Shown here piece after piece: positions 15,378 through 22,803 of a DNA stretch of 27,519 nucleotides (positions are counted from its first letter, which is position 1; every line of letters starts with the position of its first letter). The DNA is from Dactylosporangium sp. AC04546 (GTDB taxonomy: Bacteria; Actinomycetota; Actinomycetes; Mycobacteriales; Micromonosporaceae): positions 1-27,519 of the forward strand of contig NZ_JAHYSG010000146.1 in NCBI RefSeq assembly GCF_022095675.1, read 5' to 3'. The translations under genes and the position numbers were made by a program. The notes beneath the pieces are model-generated. The model worked only from the letters and a program-made list of their open reading frames with translations. It searched no databases and had not been told where the DNA came from.

Positions 15378-18300
15378 GAGCGCGGCCTCGGCCCGGGCGA
15401 CCGCCGCCGCGTACTGCAGCTCGCGGGCCCGGCACAGCGCCTCCTCGGCGAGGGCGCGGTCGCCGAGCGCGAGCGCCCGGATGCGGCGCAGGTCGGGCTC
15501 GGCGAACCCGCTCTGCCCGGGCAGGCCCCGCTCCAGGGCGGCCCCCGCGGCGGCGGCGGCCTCCCCGGTGCGGCCGAGAGCCAGGCAGGCGTCGGCGTGC
15601 AGGGCCTGGAGGCGGCCGAAGCGCAGGATCGTGTCGCCGAGGTGCTCCCGGGCGGCGTCGATGCGCTCCAGGCCGGACGGGTCGCCGGAGCGCACCTCGG
15701 CCCAGCCCAGGACGATCCCGGCCAGGCTCTGGTACTCCCGGTGGCCGCCCCGCTCGGCGGTGGCGAGCGTGGCCCTGGCCTCCGCCAGCGTCGCCGCCGC
15801 GTCGTAGCGGTCGGCGGCGACGACGGCCGCGTAGTTGGCGACGTACATGTCGAGGAACGGCTCGCCGACCCGGGCCGCCCGCTCCCGGGCCGCGCGCAGG
15901 TGCCGGTCGGCGGCGTCGAAGTCGCCGAGCAGGTTCGCCGCGATCGAGGCCGGGGCGAGCGCGCCGATCACCGGGTCCCAGTTGACGATCGTGAAGACCG
16001 GCAGGTCCCCGGCGGGCAGCGCGGCGAGCGCGGTCTCGAAGCACTTGTTGGCCCGGACCAGGTCGAGCTCGCTCAGCGCGGCGGCGCCCTCGTGGACCTC
16101 GGCGACGAGCGCGGCCCACGGGTCGCCGCTGCCGCCGGCGGTCGCGGAGCGCGCCACCTCCACGCCCCGGGCGGTGTTCCCGGCGGCCGTCTGGAAGGAG
16201 GCGTACCCCCACAGCGCCGGCAGCACGTCGAGGACGGGCCGCCCGCGCAGCCGCAGCAGGAGCGGCTCCATGGCGGCGTACTGCGCGGTGACCACCGGCG
16301 CCAGGTAGCCGTCGGTGGCCTGGTGCATGTACGCGAGCCGGATCCGCAGGTCGAGCTCGGCGGCGTCGCGCTTCTCGTTGGCCGGTGCGCGGTGCACCAT
16401 GCCCAGCGCCTCCTCCAGCATCGCGGAGGCCTGCTCGTGGGCGGTCCGGTCGTACGCCTCGCGGGCCGCGTCGGCGAGCGCGGGCACCACCTCGTACGGC
16501 GACAGCACCGGCAGCGCGGCCCGCAGGTGCGTCGCCAGGTCGGCCGCGGTGGCCAGGCCGGTGTCGCGCAGTGCCTGGGCGGCCCGGGCGTGCAGCCGGG
16601 CGCGGCGCAGCGGGCCCTGGTCGAGGTATGCCGTCTGCCGCACGAGGTCGTGGGAGAAGCGCAGCAGGCCCGGGTCGTCGGTCGCGGTGAGCACGCCCGA
16701 CACGACGGCGGTGTCGAGGGTGTCGAACAGCGCCAGCTCGTCGATCTGCACGACCTCGCGCAGCACCGGCACCGACACGTCGCGCCCGAGCACCGAGGCG
16801 ACCGCGACCACGGCGTTGACCTGGCCCGGCAGCTTGGCGAGCCGGCGCCGGACGACCTCCTGCACCCGGACCGGCACGTGCTCGGGCTCCAGGGTGTGCT
16901 CGGCGGCGAGGACCCGCAGCAGCTCGACGACGAAGAACGGGTTGCCGCCGGTCCGGTCGACCAGCATGGCCACCGTCTCGGCCGGCACGTCCTCGCCGGT
17001 CACCGCGCGGGCGAGCGTGGCCACACCCTGCGCGTCGAGGCCGTGCAGCGGCAGTCGTACCGCGGACGCGTCGGTCAGCAGCTCACCGAGCGCACCGGCG
17101 AGGGGCGCGTCCGGGGCCAGCTCCGCCTCGCGGTAGCCGACCGCGAGCAGCACCCGGCTGCGCCGCAGCGCCTTGGCGAACATGGTGAGCAGCACGGTCG
17201 ACGGCGCGTCGAGCCAGTGCGCGTCGTCGACGACGAGGACGAGCGGCGCGTGCTGGGACCCGGCCGCCGCGAGCCGGCAGAGGCCATCGACGATGCCCTG
17301 GTACAGCCGTGAGCGGGCGAGGTCGGGGTCGGCGAGCCGCTCCGCGGCCGGCAGCGGCAGCGTCTCGCTCAGGGTCGGGTCGAGCACCGCGGGCAGGTTC
17401 CCGTACGGCGCGAACGCCACCGCCAGGTCCGCCTTCGCGCCGGACTCGGCGATCCCGCGCAGGATCTGCGCCCAGGGCAGGAACACCGGCGGCGCCTCCC
17501 CGTCGACGCCGGTGCCGGTGCCGACGTGGCCGGTGGCCCGGGCGGTGAGCTCCCGCAGCAGGGCCGACTTGCCGATGCCCGGGCTGCCGGAGACGAGCAG
17601 CAGCCGCCCGCGCCCGCCGGCGGCCTCGGCGAGCAGCCGGTCGACGGTGCGCAGCTCGGCGTCGCGCCCGACGAGCCCGCTGTCGTCGTCGTTCGCCGGC
17701 GCCGGTTCGTGCGCCGGTTCGGGTTGCCGTGGTGGCGGTGGTGCCGCCCTCGCCGGTGCCACCGGGCCGTTGAGGTGCGGCGCCTGGCGCAGGATGTCCT
17801 GCTCCAGCTGCTGCAGCGCCGGCCCCGGTTCGATGCCGAGCTCGTCGACCAGCCCGGCGCGCGCCCGCGCGTACGCCGCCAGGGCGTCGGCCTGCCGCCC
17901 GCCCCGGTACAGCGCGAGCATGAGCTGGCCCCACACGCGTTCGCGGTAGGGGGCCTCGGCGAGCTCGGCCTCGCTGAGGTACACGACCTCGGCCTCCCGC
18001 CCGAGCGTCAGCAGCGCCTCGCAGCGCTCCTCGACCGCGGTGAGCCGCAGCTCGTGCAGCCGCCCCCGCTCGGCCCGCGCGAAGCTCGAGTCGCCGAGCT
18101 CGGGCAGCGGGTCGCTGCGCCAGAGCTTGAGCGCAGCGTCGAGCACCCGCAGCGCCGCGTGCGGGTCGCCGCCCTGCCGCGCCTGCTCGACGGCGGCGGC
18201 GAACCGCGTCGCGTCGACGGCCTCGACGGGCACGTTGAGCTGGTACCCCGGCGCCCGGCTGACCAGCACGTTCGACTTGTCCCGCGCGCTGCGCCCGGGT

Positions 18301-18521
18301 TCGAGCGCCCGCCGCAGCCGGGACACGTACGCCTGCAGCGAGGCGATCGCCCGCTCGGGCGGCTCGTCGGCCCACAGCTCGTCGATGAGGCGCTGCACCG
18401 ACACGGTGCGCCCGGGCTGGAGCGCGAGCATGGCAAGGACGGCACGCTGCTTCGGCGTACCGGTGTCGACCGGCCCGTCGCCGTTGTCCACCTCGAGCGG
18501 GCCAAGGATCCGCAGCTGCAG
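15366..18521 (-). CDS. AfsR/SARP-family regulator with BTAD, AAA/NB-ARC-like ATPase and TPR region
   Basis: A regulator of about 1051 residues. The N-terminal winged helix (1-100) includes the family opening LQLRILGPLEV. The bacterial transcriptional activation domain spans about 102-250 (DPLPELGDSSFARAERGRL, VWGQLMLALYRGGRQADALA). A Pro-rich linker follows, then a nucleotide-binding domain from about 280 with Walker A GSPGIGKSA (about 312-320) and VLVVDDAHWLD as Walker B, then alpha-helical TPR-like repeats to the end. SARPs activate secondary-metabolite or developmental genes. The first GTG (18491) would cut off the conserved LRILGPLEV strand; in frame upstream there is no ATG, GTG or TTG before a stop, but CTG 18521 follows GAGAGGGGG, so CTG is proposed as start. 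No C-terminal LuxR HTH is seen. Confidence 0.88.
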   Translation of the reverse strand: MQLRILGPLEVDNGDGPVDTGTPKQRAVLAMLALQPGRTVSVQRLIDELWADEPPERAIASLQAYVSRLRRALEPGRSARDKSNVLVSRAPGYQLNVPVEAVDATRFAAAVEQARQGGDPHAALRVLDAALKLWRSDPLPELGDSSFARAERGRLHELRLTAVEERCEALLTLGREAEVVYLSEAELAEAPYRERVWGQLMLALYRGGRQADALAAYARARAGLVDELGIEPGPALQQLEQDILRQAPHLNGPVAPARAAPPPPRQPEPAHEPAPANDDDSGLVGRDAELRTVDRLLAEAAGGRGRLLLVSGSPGIGKSALLRELTARATGHVGTGTGVDGEAPPVFLPWAQILRGIAESGAKADLAVAFAPYGNLPAVLDPTLSETLPLPAAERLADPDLARSRLYQGIVDGLCRLAAAGSQHAPLVLVVDDAHWLDAPSTVLLTMFAKALRRSRVLLAVGYREAELAPDAPLAGALGELLTDASAVRLPLHGLDAQGVATLARAVTGEDVPAETVAMLVDRTGGNPFFVVELLRVLAAEHTLEPEHVPVRVQEVVRRRLAKLPGQVNAVVAVASVLGRDVSVPVLREVVQIDELALFDTLDTAVVSGVLTATDDPGLLRFSHDLVRQTAYLDQGPLRRARLHARAAQALRDTGLATAADLATHLRAALPVLSPYEVVPALADAAREAYDRTAHEQASAMLEEALGMVHRAPANEKRDAAELDLRIRLAYMHQATDGYLAPVVTAQYAAMEPLLLRLRGRPVLDVLPALWGYASFQTAAGNTARGVEVARSATAGGSGDPWAALVAEVHEGAAALSELDLVRANKCFETALAALPAGDLPVFTIVNWDPVIGALAPASIAANLLGDFDAADRHLRAARERAARVGEPFLDMYVANYAAVVAADRYDAAATLAEARATLATAERGGHREYQSLAGIVLGWAEVRSGDPSGLERIDAAREHLGDTILRFGRLQALHADACLALGRTGEAAAAAGAALERGLPGQSGFAEPDLRRIRALALGDRALAEEALCRARELQYAAAVARAEAALSSW

Positions 18522-18616
18522 GATGCCCCCTCTCGCCCGCGCGCCGACCCCAGAGCCTACCGGCCCTCCTCAGCAGCGATGAGAACCTGAACGGCCACCG
18601 CGCCCCACCCGGTCGT

Positions 18617-18651
18617 CGGGCAACCCGACCCACCCGGCCGACGGTTGCCCG
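18617..18651. promoter_or_regulatory. 9-bp inverted repeat between the AfsR-like and nuclease genes
   Basis: CGGGCAACC (18617-18625) and GGTTGCCCG (18643-18651) are perfect complements separated by 17 nt. The 239-bp gap (18522-18760) also holds a possible -10 box for the regulator (TAGGCT on the minus strand, 18554-18559) and the duplication at the nuclease stop. The repeat may terminate the nuclease transcript or be an operator for the regulator gene. Confidence 0.4.
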
Positions 18652-18749
18652 GCAGGCCCGAGACCCGCCTCACACCGCCGGCCCTCACGTTCCGCGATCA
18701 CTGCATCACGATAGGTCAGGATACGCAACGGGGGGGCCGGCGGTGCGGG

Positions 18750-18771
18750 TCAGGCGCAGGTCAGGCGCAGG
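18750..18771. repeat. 11-bp tandem duplication at the nuclease stop codon
   Basis: TCAGGCGCAGG is present twice, at 18750-18760 and 18761-18771. The second copy contains the TGA stop and last codons of the secreted HNH nuclease (minus strand); the first is a duplicate just downstream, placing another TGA in a different frame. Confidence 0.85.
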
Positions 18772-19393
18772 TGTTCAGCATCGACTGCAGGGCCGTCTTC
18801 TCCGACGACTGCAGGGTCAGCGCCCAGTAGTACTTGACCGCGATCCACATCCGCGCGTACGTGCAGCGGTACGAGCTCAGCGGCGGCTGCCAGGTCGACG
18901 GGTCCTGGTCCCCCTTGGACTGGTTGACGTTGTCGGTCACGGCGATGAGCTGCGGGCGGGTCAGGTCGTTGGCGAAGCTCTGCCGCTTGGCCGTCGTCCA
19001 CGAGCTGGCGCCCGAGCGCCACGCCTCGGCCAGCGGTACCACATGATCGATGTCCACGTCGGACGCGGCGGTCCAGGTCGCGCCGTCGTAGGGCGAGTAC
19101 CAGCGGCCGGAGGTCGCGGCGCAGGCGCTGTCGGTGACGACCGAGGAGCCGTCGCGCTTGAGGACCGTCTCGCGCGTGTTGCACGCGCCGCTGATCGTGA
19201 TCCAGTGCGGGAACAGGTCGCGGGAGTAGCCGCTCGTGGAGCCCTGCGTGGCCACGGTCAGGGCGTTGAGCCAGCTCTGGGCGGTCGACTTCGACGGGAT
19301 GCCGGGCGGGGTCGCACCGGCCGGGACGGCGAACGCGAAGGTGGCGAACACCGCCGCCAGGCCGGCGACGATCCAGCGGAACGGTCGGGACAT
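18761..19393 (-). CDS. Secreted HNH endonuclease (DUF1524/GmrSD C-terminal type)
   Basis: A 210-residue protein with a signal peptide ending in PAGA (about residue 27). The nuclease part has DVDIDHVVPLAEAW (112-125), ANDLTRPQLIAVTDNVNQSKGD (141-162) and DPSTWQPP, the order of conserved elements in the DUF1524-type His-Asn-His family. Four cysteines (71, 91, 177, 209) could form two disulphides, as expected outside the cell. It probably degrades extracellular DNA for nutrients or competition. The ATG at 19393 has AAGGAG five bases upstream. A possible 48-aa ORF ends 25 bp upstream on the same strand. Confidence 0.92.
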   Translation of the reverse strand: MSRPFRWIVAGLAAVFATFAFAVPAGATPPGIPSKSTAQSWLNALTVATQGSTSGYSRDLFPHWITISGACNTRETVLKRDGSSVVTDSACAATSGRWYSPYDGATWTAASDVDIDHVVPLAEAWRSGASSWTTAKRQSFANDLTRPQLIAVTDNVNQSKGDQDPSTWQPPLSSYRCTYARMWIAVKYYWALTLQSSEKTALQSMLNTCA

Positions 19394-19418
19394 CGATACT
19401 CCTTCAGATCGAGGAGCA

Positions 19419-19565
19419 TCAGTCTCCAGCCACGGCCGTGACGGTGTGAACATCCCAGCGGCGTCCGGTGCCGCACGGAATGGTGAACTTTGGGCGTTCG
19501 TCGACACCTTCGGCGAAAAGTTCTTCCGCGGCTGTGTCGAAATCCGGCGGCGCCGGTCGACGCAT
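19419..19565 (-). CDS. Possible 48-aa small protein upstream of the nuclease
   Basis: An ORF of 48 codons starting MRRPAPPDFDTAAEELFAEG and ending VTAVAGD. The composition looks protein-like (acidic helix, then KFTIPCGTGRRWDVHT), and it would be the first gene of an operon with the secreted nuclease. Against it: about a third of its codons end in A or T, unlike all neighbours, it has no Shine-Dalgarno, and it fills the region where the promoters of the nuclease and the divergent DUF4287 gene are needed. It may simply be promoter DNA. I do not recognise a family. Confidence 0.3.
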   Translation of the reverse strand: MRRPAPPDFDTAAEELFAEGVDERPKFTIPCGTGRRWDVHTVTAVAGD

Positions 19566-19598
19566 GAACAGAAGGACCAACCACGAAGGAGACCGACG

Positions 19599-19910
19599 AT
19601 GTCGTTCCAGGCGTACCTCGACGCGATCGAGACCAAGACCGGCCGCACGCCGCGGGAGCTGCTCGCCGACGCGGCCGGGCGGGGGTTCGAGGGGCCCGCG
19701 GTCAAGGCCGGCGACGTGATCGCGTGGCTCAAGGAGGACTACGGGCTCGGCCGCGGCCACGCGATGGCCCTCGTGCACGTCATCAAGCACGGCCCGACGA
19801 TCCCCGGCAAGCACGTCGGCACCACCGGCGCGCACCGGGACGAGAGCGACACCCTCTGGCTCGACGGCAGGGGAACCCGGCCGGGGGCCGCCGCGTCCAA
19901 GGGCGCATGA
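19599..19910 (+). CDS. DUF4287 domain protein
   Basis: A 103-residue protein with MSFQAYLDAIETKTGRTPRE, DVIAWLKEDYGLGRGHAMAL and VHVIKHGP, the signature of the DUF4287 family. Function is unknown; these are small cytoplasmic proteins found widely in bacteria. The ATG at 19599 has an ideal AAGGAG seven bases upstream. The stop codon overlaps the start of the following META-domain lipoprotein (ATGA), so the two are translationally coupled. The gap upstream to the nuclease start is 205 bp and must hold both promoters. Confidence 0.9.
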   Translation: MSFQAYLDAIETKTGRTPRELLADAAGRGFEGPAVKAGDVIAWLKEDYGLGRGHAMALVHVIKHGPTIPGKHVGTTGAHRDESDTLWLDGRGTRPGAAASKGA

Positions 19911-20674
19911 GACGAATCGCCGCGGCCCTCTTGGCCGTCGCCGCGACAGCGGCCGGCTGCGCGCAGGCAGGCGGAGACGACACGGCCCAGCCGTCGCCGT
20001 GGGGCTCCACGTACACGGCGACCGCCGTCACCGAGCAGGGTGCCCCGAAGCGGCTCGCCGACGGGACCCGCATCGAGCTGCGGTTCATGCGCGACGGGCG
20101 GCTCATCGCCACCGCCGGCTGCAACCAGCTCAGCGGCAAGGCCCGCATCGACGAGGCGCGCCTGCGCGTCGACGAGCTGGCGAGCACCGAGATGGGCTGC
20201 GACCCGGCCCGGCACGAGCAGGACCGCTGGCTGGCGGGGTTCCTGCAGCGCGGGCCGGGCTGGCGCCTCGCCGGCGACCGGCTCACCCTCGACGCCGAGG
20301 GCACCACGCTCGACCTGGTCGCCGGCACGCCGCGCCCGCTGGCCGGCCCCCGCTGGGTCGTCGACACCCTGGTCAAGGGCGAGATCGCCGGCTCGCTCCC
20401 GGCGGGCGTGGAGGCGTGGCTGACGTTCACCGCCGACGGCAAGGTGTCCGGCAGCGACGGCTGCAACCAGCTCGGCGGCGCCTACACGGCCGAGGGGTCC
20501 ACGATCAGGTTCACCGACCTGGTCACCACCAAGATGGCCTGCCAGGACGAGCGGGCCTCGGTGGAGTCGGCGGTACTGCAGGTGCTGCGCGGCGAGGTGC
20601 GCTCCGCGATCGACGGCGACCACCTGACCCTGACCGCCCCCGACGGCACGGGCCTGCGCCTACGGGCGGCCTGA
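19907..20674 (+). CDS. Lipoprotein with two META (HslJ-like) domains
   Basis: A 255-residue lipoprotein. The signal peptide has a lipobox ending at Cys18 (TAAGC). Two META domains follow, marked by GCNQLSG at 71-77 and GCNQLGG at 185-191, each with the later conserved TEMGCD or TKMACQ element. In E. coli the single-domain HslJ is a heat-shock outer-membrane lipoprotein linked to novobiocin resistance; the role of the duplicated actinobacterial form is unknown. The ATG at 19907 overlaps the DUF4287 stop. The 3' end overlaps the convergent DUF1992 gene by 15 bp, with no room for a separate terminator. Confidence 0.9.
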   Translation: MRRIAAALLAVAATAAGCAQAGGDDTAQPSPWGSTYTATAVTEQGAPKRLADGTRIELRFMRDGRLIATAGCNQLSGKARIDEARLRVDELASTEMGCDPARHEQDRWLAGFLQRGPGWRLAGDRLTLDAEGTTLDLVAGTPRPLAGPRWVVDTLVKGEIAGSLPAGVEAWLTFTADGKVSGSDGCNQLGGAYTAEGSTIRFTDLVTTKMACQDERASVESAVLQVLRGEVRSAIDGDHLTLTAPDGTGLRLRAA

Positions 20675-21055
20675 ACCGGCCCGGCCCCGCCAGGCGCGCA
20701 GCACGGCGTCGACGTCGAGGGGGCGCAGCACGACCGGCGGCCCCTCGACGTGCCCGCGGTTGGCGTGCTCGATGCGGTCGTTGAGCTCGGCGACCGCGGC
20801 GCGCACGCGCTCCTCGGTGCGGTACCGGCGCACCGTCGCTGGGAAGTCCTCGATCTCGCGCCGCAGCCGCAGCGTGGGCGGGATGCCGCCGGCCAGGTCC
20901 TCCCGCTGGGCGAGGGACCTGACCCACCAGTCCTCGTCGTAGAGCTCACCGCGGTCGGGCAGCGGCTTCCCGGCGCCCGGCAGGTTGTCGAACTGCCCCT
21001 GCTCCTGCGCCTCCCGGATGAGCCGGTCGATGTGCGACTCGTACCCACTGGTCAT
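20660..21055 (-). CDS. DUF1992 (DnaJ-C28-like) protein
   Basis: A 131-residue cytoplasmic protein. The segment IDRLIREAQEQGQFDNLPG followed by GKPLPD is the diagnostic motif of the DUF1992/DnaJ homologue subfamily C member 28 conserved domain; no J-domain is present. Function is unknown. ATG 21055 gives MTSGYESHIDRLI; the GTG at 21061 would add two residues. TACGCT on the minus strand (21065-21070) is a -10-like box 9 nt before the ATG. The gene is convergent with the META lipoprotein and divergent from the DedA gene with a 37-bp gap. Confidence 0.87.
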   Translation of the reverse strand: MTSGYESHIDRLIREAQEQGQFDNLPGAGKPLPDRGELYDEDWWVRSLAQREDLAGGIPPTLRLRREIEDFPATVRRYRTEERVRAAVAELNDRIEHANRGHVEGPPVVLRPLDVDAVLRAWRGRAGSGRP

Positions 21056-21092
21056 GGTCACCCCAGCGTACCCGTGGCAGGATGATCTACTG

Positions 21093-21683
21093 GTGGAGCA
21101 ACTCCGGCGGTACGGCTATCCGGCCCTGTTCGTGCTGGTCCTGCTGGAGGGCGTCGGCATACCGACCCCAGCGGTCAGCGCGGTGGTGGCCGCTGCCGTG
21201 CTGGCCGGGCAGGGCAGCTTCAGCCTGCCCGTCGTGGTCGCGGTCACGCTGGTCGCGGCGGTGGCCGGCGACAACCTCGGCTACCTGCTGGGCCGCCGGG
21301 CCGGCCGCCCGGCGATCCTGCGCTGGGGCCGCCGGGTCGGCCTGACCGAGCCCCGCTTCGCCCGGGCCGAGCGGTTCCTGACGGCGCGGGGCCGCAACGT
21401 GATCCTGTTCGCCCGGTTCGTCGACGGCCTGCGCCAGACGAACGGCCTGATCGCCGGCGCCGTGGCCCTGCCCTGGCGCGCGTACGTCACCCGCGACGCG
21501 ATCGGCGCCGTGGTCTGGACGGCCGTGTGGGTGACGATCGGCGCCGTGACCGGCGGCAACCTCGACCGCGTCCACGCCTGGCTGGGCCGCTACGAGCTGC
21601 GCTTCGCCGTCACCGCCGCGGTCGTCGCCGCCCTGGCCCTGTGGTGGTACCTCGGCAGGCGCAGACGCCGCCGCGACGACTAG
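21093..21683 (+). CDS. DedA-family membrane protein
   Basis: A 196-residue inner-membrane protein with four to five hydrophobic segments. The family motif FARFVDGLRQTNGLIAG is at 106-122, and Glu19 in the first membrane hairpin (LLEGVGIPTP) matches the conserved acidic position. DedA proteins include flippases for undecaprenyl phosphate and phospholipids. The tail is strongly basic (GRRRRRRDD). The GTG at 21093 gives the usual N-terminal VEQLRRYGYPALFVLVLLEG; longer in-frame readings overlap the DUF1992 gene and are not membrane-like. Its TAG stop shares the palindrome CTAG with the convergent small gene. Confidence 0.88.
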   Translation: MEQLRRYGYPALFVLVLLEGVGIPTPAVSAVVAAAVLAGQGSFSLPVVVAVTLVAAVAGDNLGYLLGRRAGRPAILRWGRRVGLTEPRFARAERFLTARGRNVILFARFVDGLRQTNGLIAGAVALPWRAYVTRDAIGAVVWTAVWVTIGAVTGGNLDRVHAWLGRYELRFAVTAAVVAALALWWYLGRRRRRRDD

Positions 21684-21802
21684 CGGAAGAGGGCGTTCGC
21701 GGCCAGGGTGAGCAGGACCGACAGCACCACCGAGACCAGGAGCATCAGCAGGCAGCCCAGGCCGCCGCCCAGCGGGCGGATCTCGACGTCGCCGATGCGC
21801 AC
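21680..21802 (-). CDS. Small single-pass membrane protein (40 aa)
   Basis: Forty residues starting MRIGDVEIRPLGGG from GTG 21802, then the hydrophobic span LGCLLMLLVSVVLSVLLTLA and the tail ANALFR. The codons are G/C-ending throughout, and the layout of a short polar head plus one membrane span is consistent. GACACT on the minus strand (21809-21814) could be a -10 box 6 nt before the start, so it may be leaderless. I recall similar short ORFs in other actinomycetes but cannot name the family. The stop overlaps the DedA stop by four bases (CTAG). Confidence 0.65.
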   Translation of the reverse strand: MRIGDVEIRPLGGGLGCLLMLLVSVVLSVLLTLAANALFR

Positions 21803-21816
21803 CCGTCCAGTGTCGC

Positions 21817-22014
21817 TCAGCCGGCCACCCAGCGCTCGGGGGCGGCGCCGCCGACGAAGCCGACGTAGCGGCCGCCCGCCGGGAAGCCGGCCAGGACCCG
21901 CAGCTCGGGCGGCAGGGCGCGCAGGCCCGCGGCGCCGAGGGCGAGGGCGTGCTGGTGTCCAGAGGGTAGCCGTAGCCGGAGGAGCGCACGGCCTCCCGCC
22001 CGTACCGTCCACAT
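21817..22014 (-). pseudogene. Small ORF with a probable internal frameshift
   Basis: From ATG 22014 the frame gives 65 residues ending ALGAAGLRALPPELRVLAG, then a glycine-rich stretch with GRYVGFVGG. The last 43 codons are strongly G/C-ending and protein-like. The first 19 codons of this frame use many A/T-ending codons, whereas the other minus-strand frame over the same stretch (RYGREAVRSSGYGYPLD) has good codon use. This suggests a frame change near 21950-21965, from decay or a sequencing indel. I do not recognise the product. It fills most of the gap between the 40-aa gene and the FadR-type regulator; I see nothing else in 22015-22086 except the regulator's -10 box. Confidence 0.35.
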
Positions 22015-22086
22015 CGGACACGGCGGTGCACCCCCCGGCCCCAGCCGAGCGGCTCGACGAACTCTTGCAGCGTAAAGTGTGAGCCC

Positions 22087-22794
22087 ATGACCGGCGGGGC
22101 GGAGTTCGCGAAGCTGCGGCGCACCTCCGCCGCGGCCGACGCCGTCCGCGCCATCCAGGAGATGATCGTCGACGGGCGGCTCGTCCCCGGCCAGCGCCTG
22201 CCACCCGAGCGGGAGCTCAGCGAGCTGCTCGGGATCAGCCGGCCCACGCTGCGCGAGACGATCCGCTCCCTGGTGAGCATGAACATCCTGGAGAGCCGCC
22301 ACGGCGCCGGCACCTTCGTCGCCTCGCTCGACACCGCCGACCTGCTGGAGCCGCTGCAGTTCGTGATGGCGCTCAACGAGCGGACCATCGACGAGCTGTT
22401 CGAGGCCCGCCTGGTGCTCGAGCCGGCCCTCGCCGCGCTCGCCGCCGAGCGGGCCGGCGCCGAGCAGGTCGCGGCGCTGCGGGCCGCGCTCGACGACCCC
22501 GACCCCATGATCGCCGACGTGCGCCTGCACGCGCTGCTCGCCGAGACGGCCGGCAACGCGCTGCTGGCGGCGATGCTGGAGACCCTGGCGACGCTCGGGC
22601 GCTCCAGCCGGGCCCGCACCGCGCAGCGTCCCGGGGTACTGGAGCGCACCGCGGCCGACCACGCGGCGATCGTCGCCGCCGTCGAGGCCCGCGACCCGGC
22701 CGCCGCCCGCGCGGCGATGACGGACCACCTGACCCGGATCGCCCGGGCCGCCCGGCTTTCGAAGAGCGTTCACATTCCCGGGAACGCCCCGTAA
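22087..22794 (+). CDS. FadR-subfamily GntR transcriptional regulator
   Basis: A 235-residue regulator. The winged helix (about 15-80) contains GQRLPPERELSELLGISRPTLRE, the GntR recognition region. The FCD ligand domain (about 95-225) has LFEARLVLEPALAALAAERA and metal-type positions in DVRLHALLAETAGN and in the later DHAAIVAAVEARD and DHL. It most likely controls the MFS gene that follows 9 bp later and responds to a transported sugar or its metabolite. ATG 22087 lies 8 nt after TAAAGT (22073-22078), suggesting a leaderless transcript. The final codons (CTT, GTT, ATT) break the G/C-ending rule where they overlap the MFS promoter. Confidence 0.92.
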   Translation: MTGGAEFAKLRRTSAAADAVRAIQEMIVDGRLVPGQRLPPERELSELLGISRPTLRETIRSLVSMNILESRHGAGTFVASLDTADLLEPLQFVMALNERTIDELFEARLVLEPALAALAAERAGAEQVAALRAALDDPDPMIADVRLHALLAETAGNALLAAMLETLATLGRSSRARTAQRPGVLERTAADHAAIVAAVEARDPAAARAAMTDHLTRIARAARLSKSVHIPGNAP

Positions 22795-22797
22795 GTT
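22769..22797 (+). promoter_or_regulatory. Promoter for the MFS gene embedded in the regulator's 3' end, with operator-like dyads
   Basis: TTCACA (22769-22774), a 17-bp spacer and TAAGTT (22792-22797) form a good -35/-10 pair; the GTG start of the MFS gene lies 6 nt downstream at 22804. The spacer contains the perfect palindrome TTCCCGGGAA (22775-22784), flanked by GCGTTC (22766-22771) and GAACGC (22782-22787). The TAA stop of the regulator gene is part of the -10 box. Confidence 0.6.
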
Positions 22798-22803
22798 GTC
22801 GGC

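Noticed and set aside
19468..19719. Plus-strand frame across the DUF4287 start
   Set aside because: Overlaps the DUF4287 gene in another frame; that gene has an ideal Shine-Dalgarno and a known domain.
20985..21092. N-terminal extension of the DedA protein
   Set aside because: The added sequence is Cys/Ser/Met-rich, antisense to the start of the DUF1992 gene and unlike DedA proteins.
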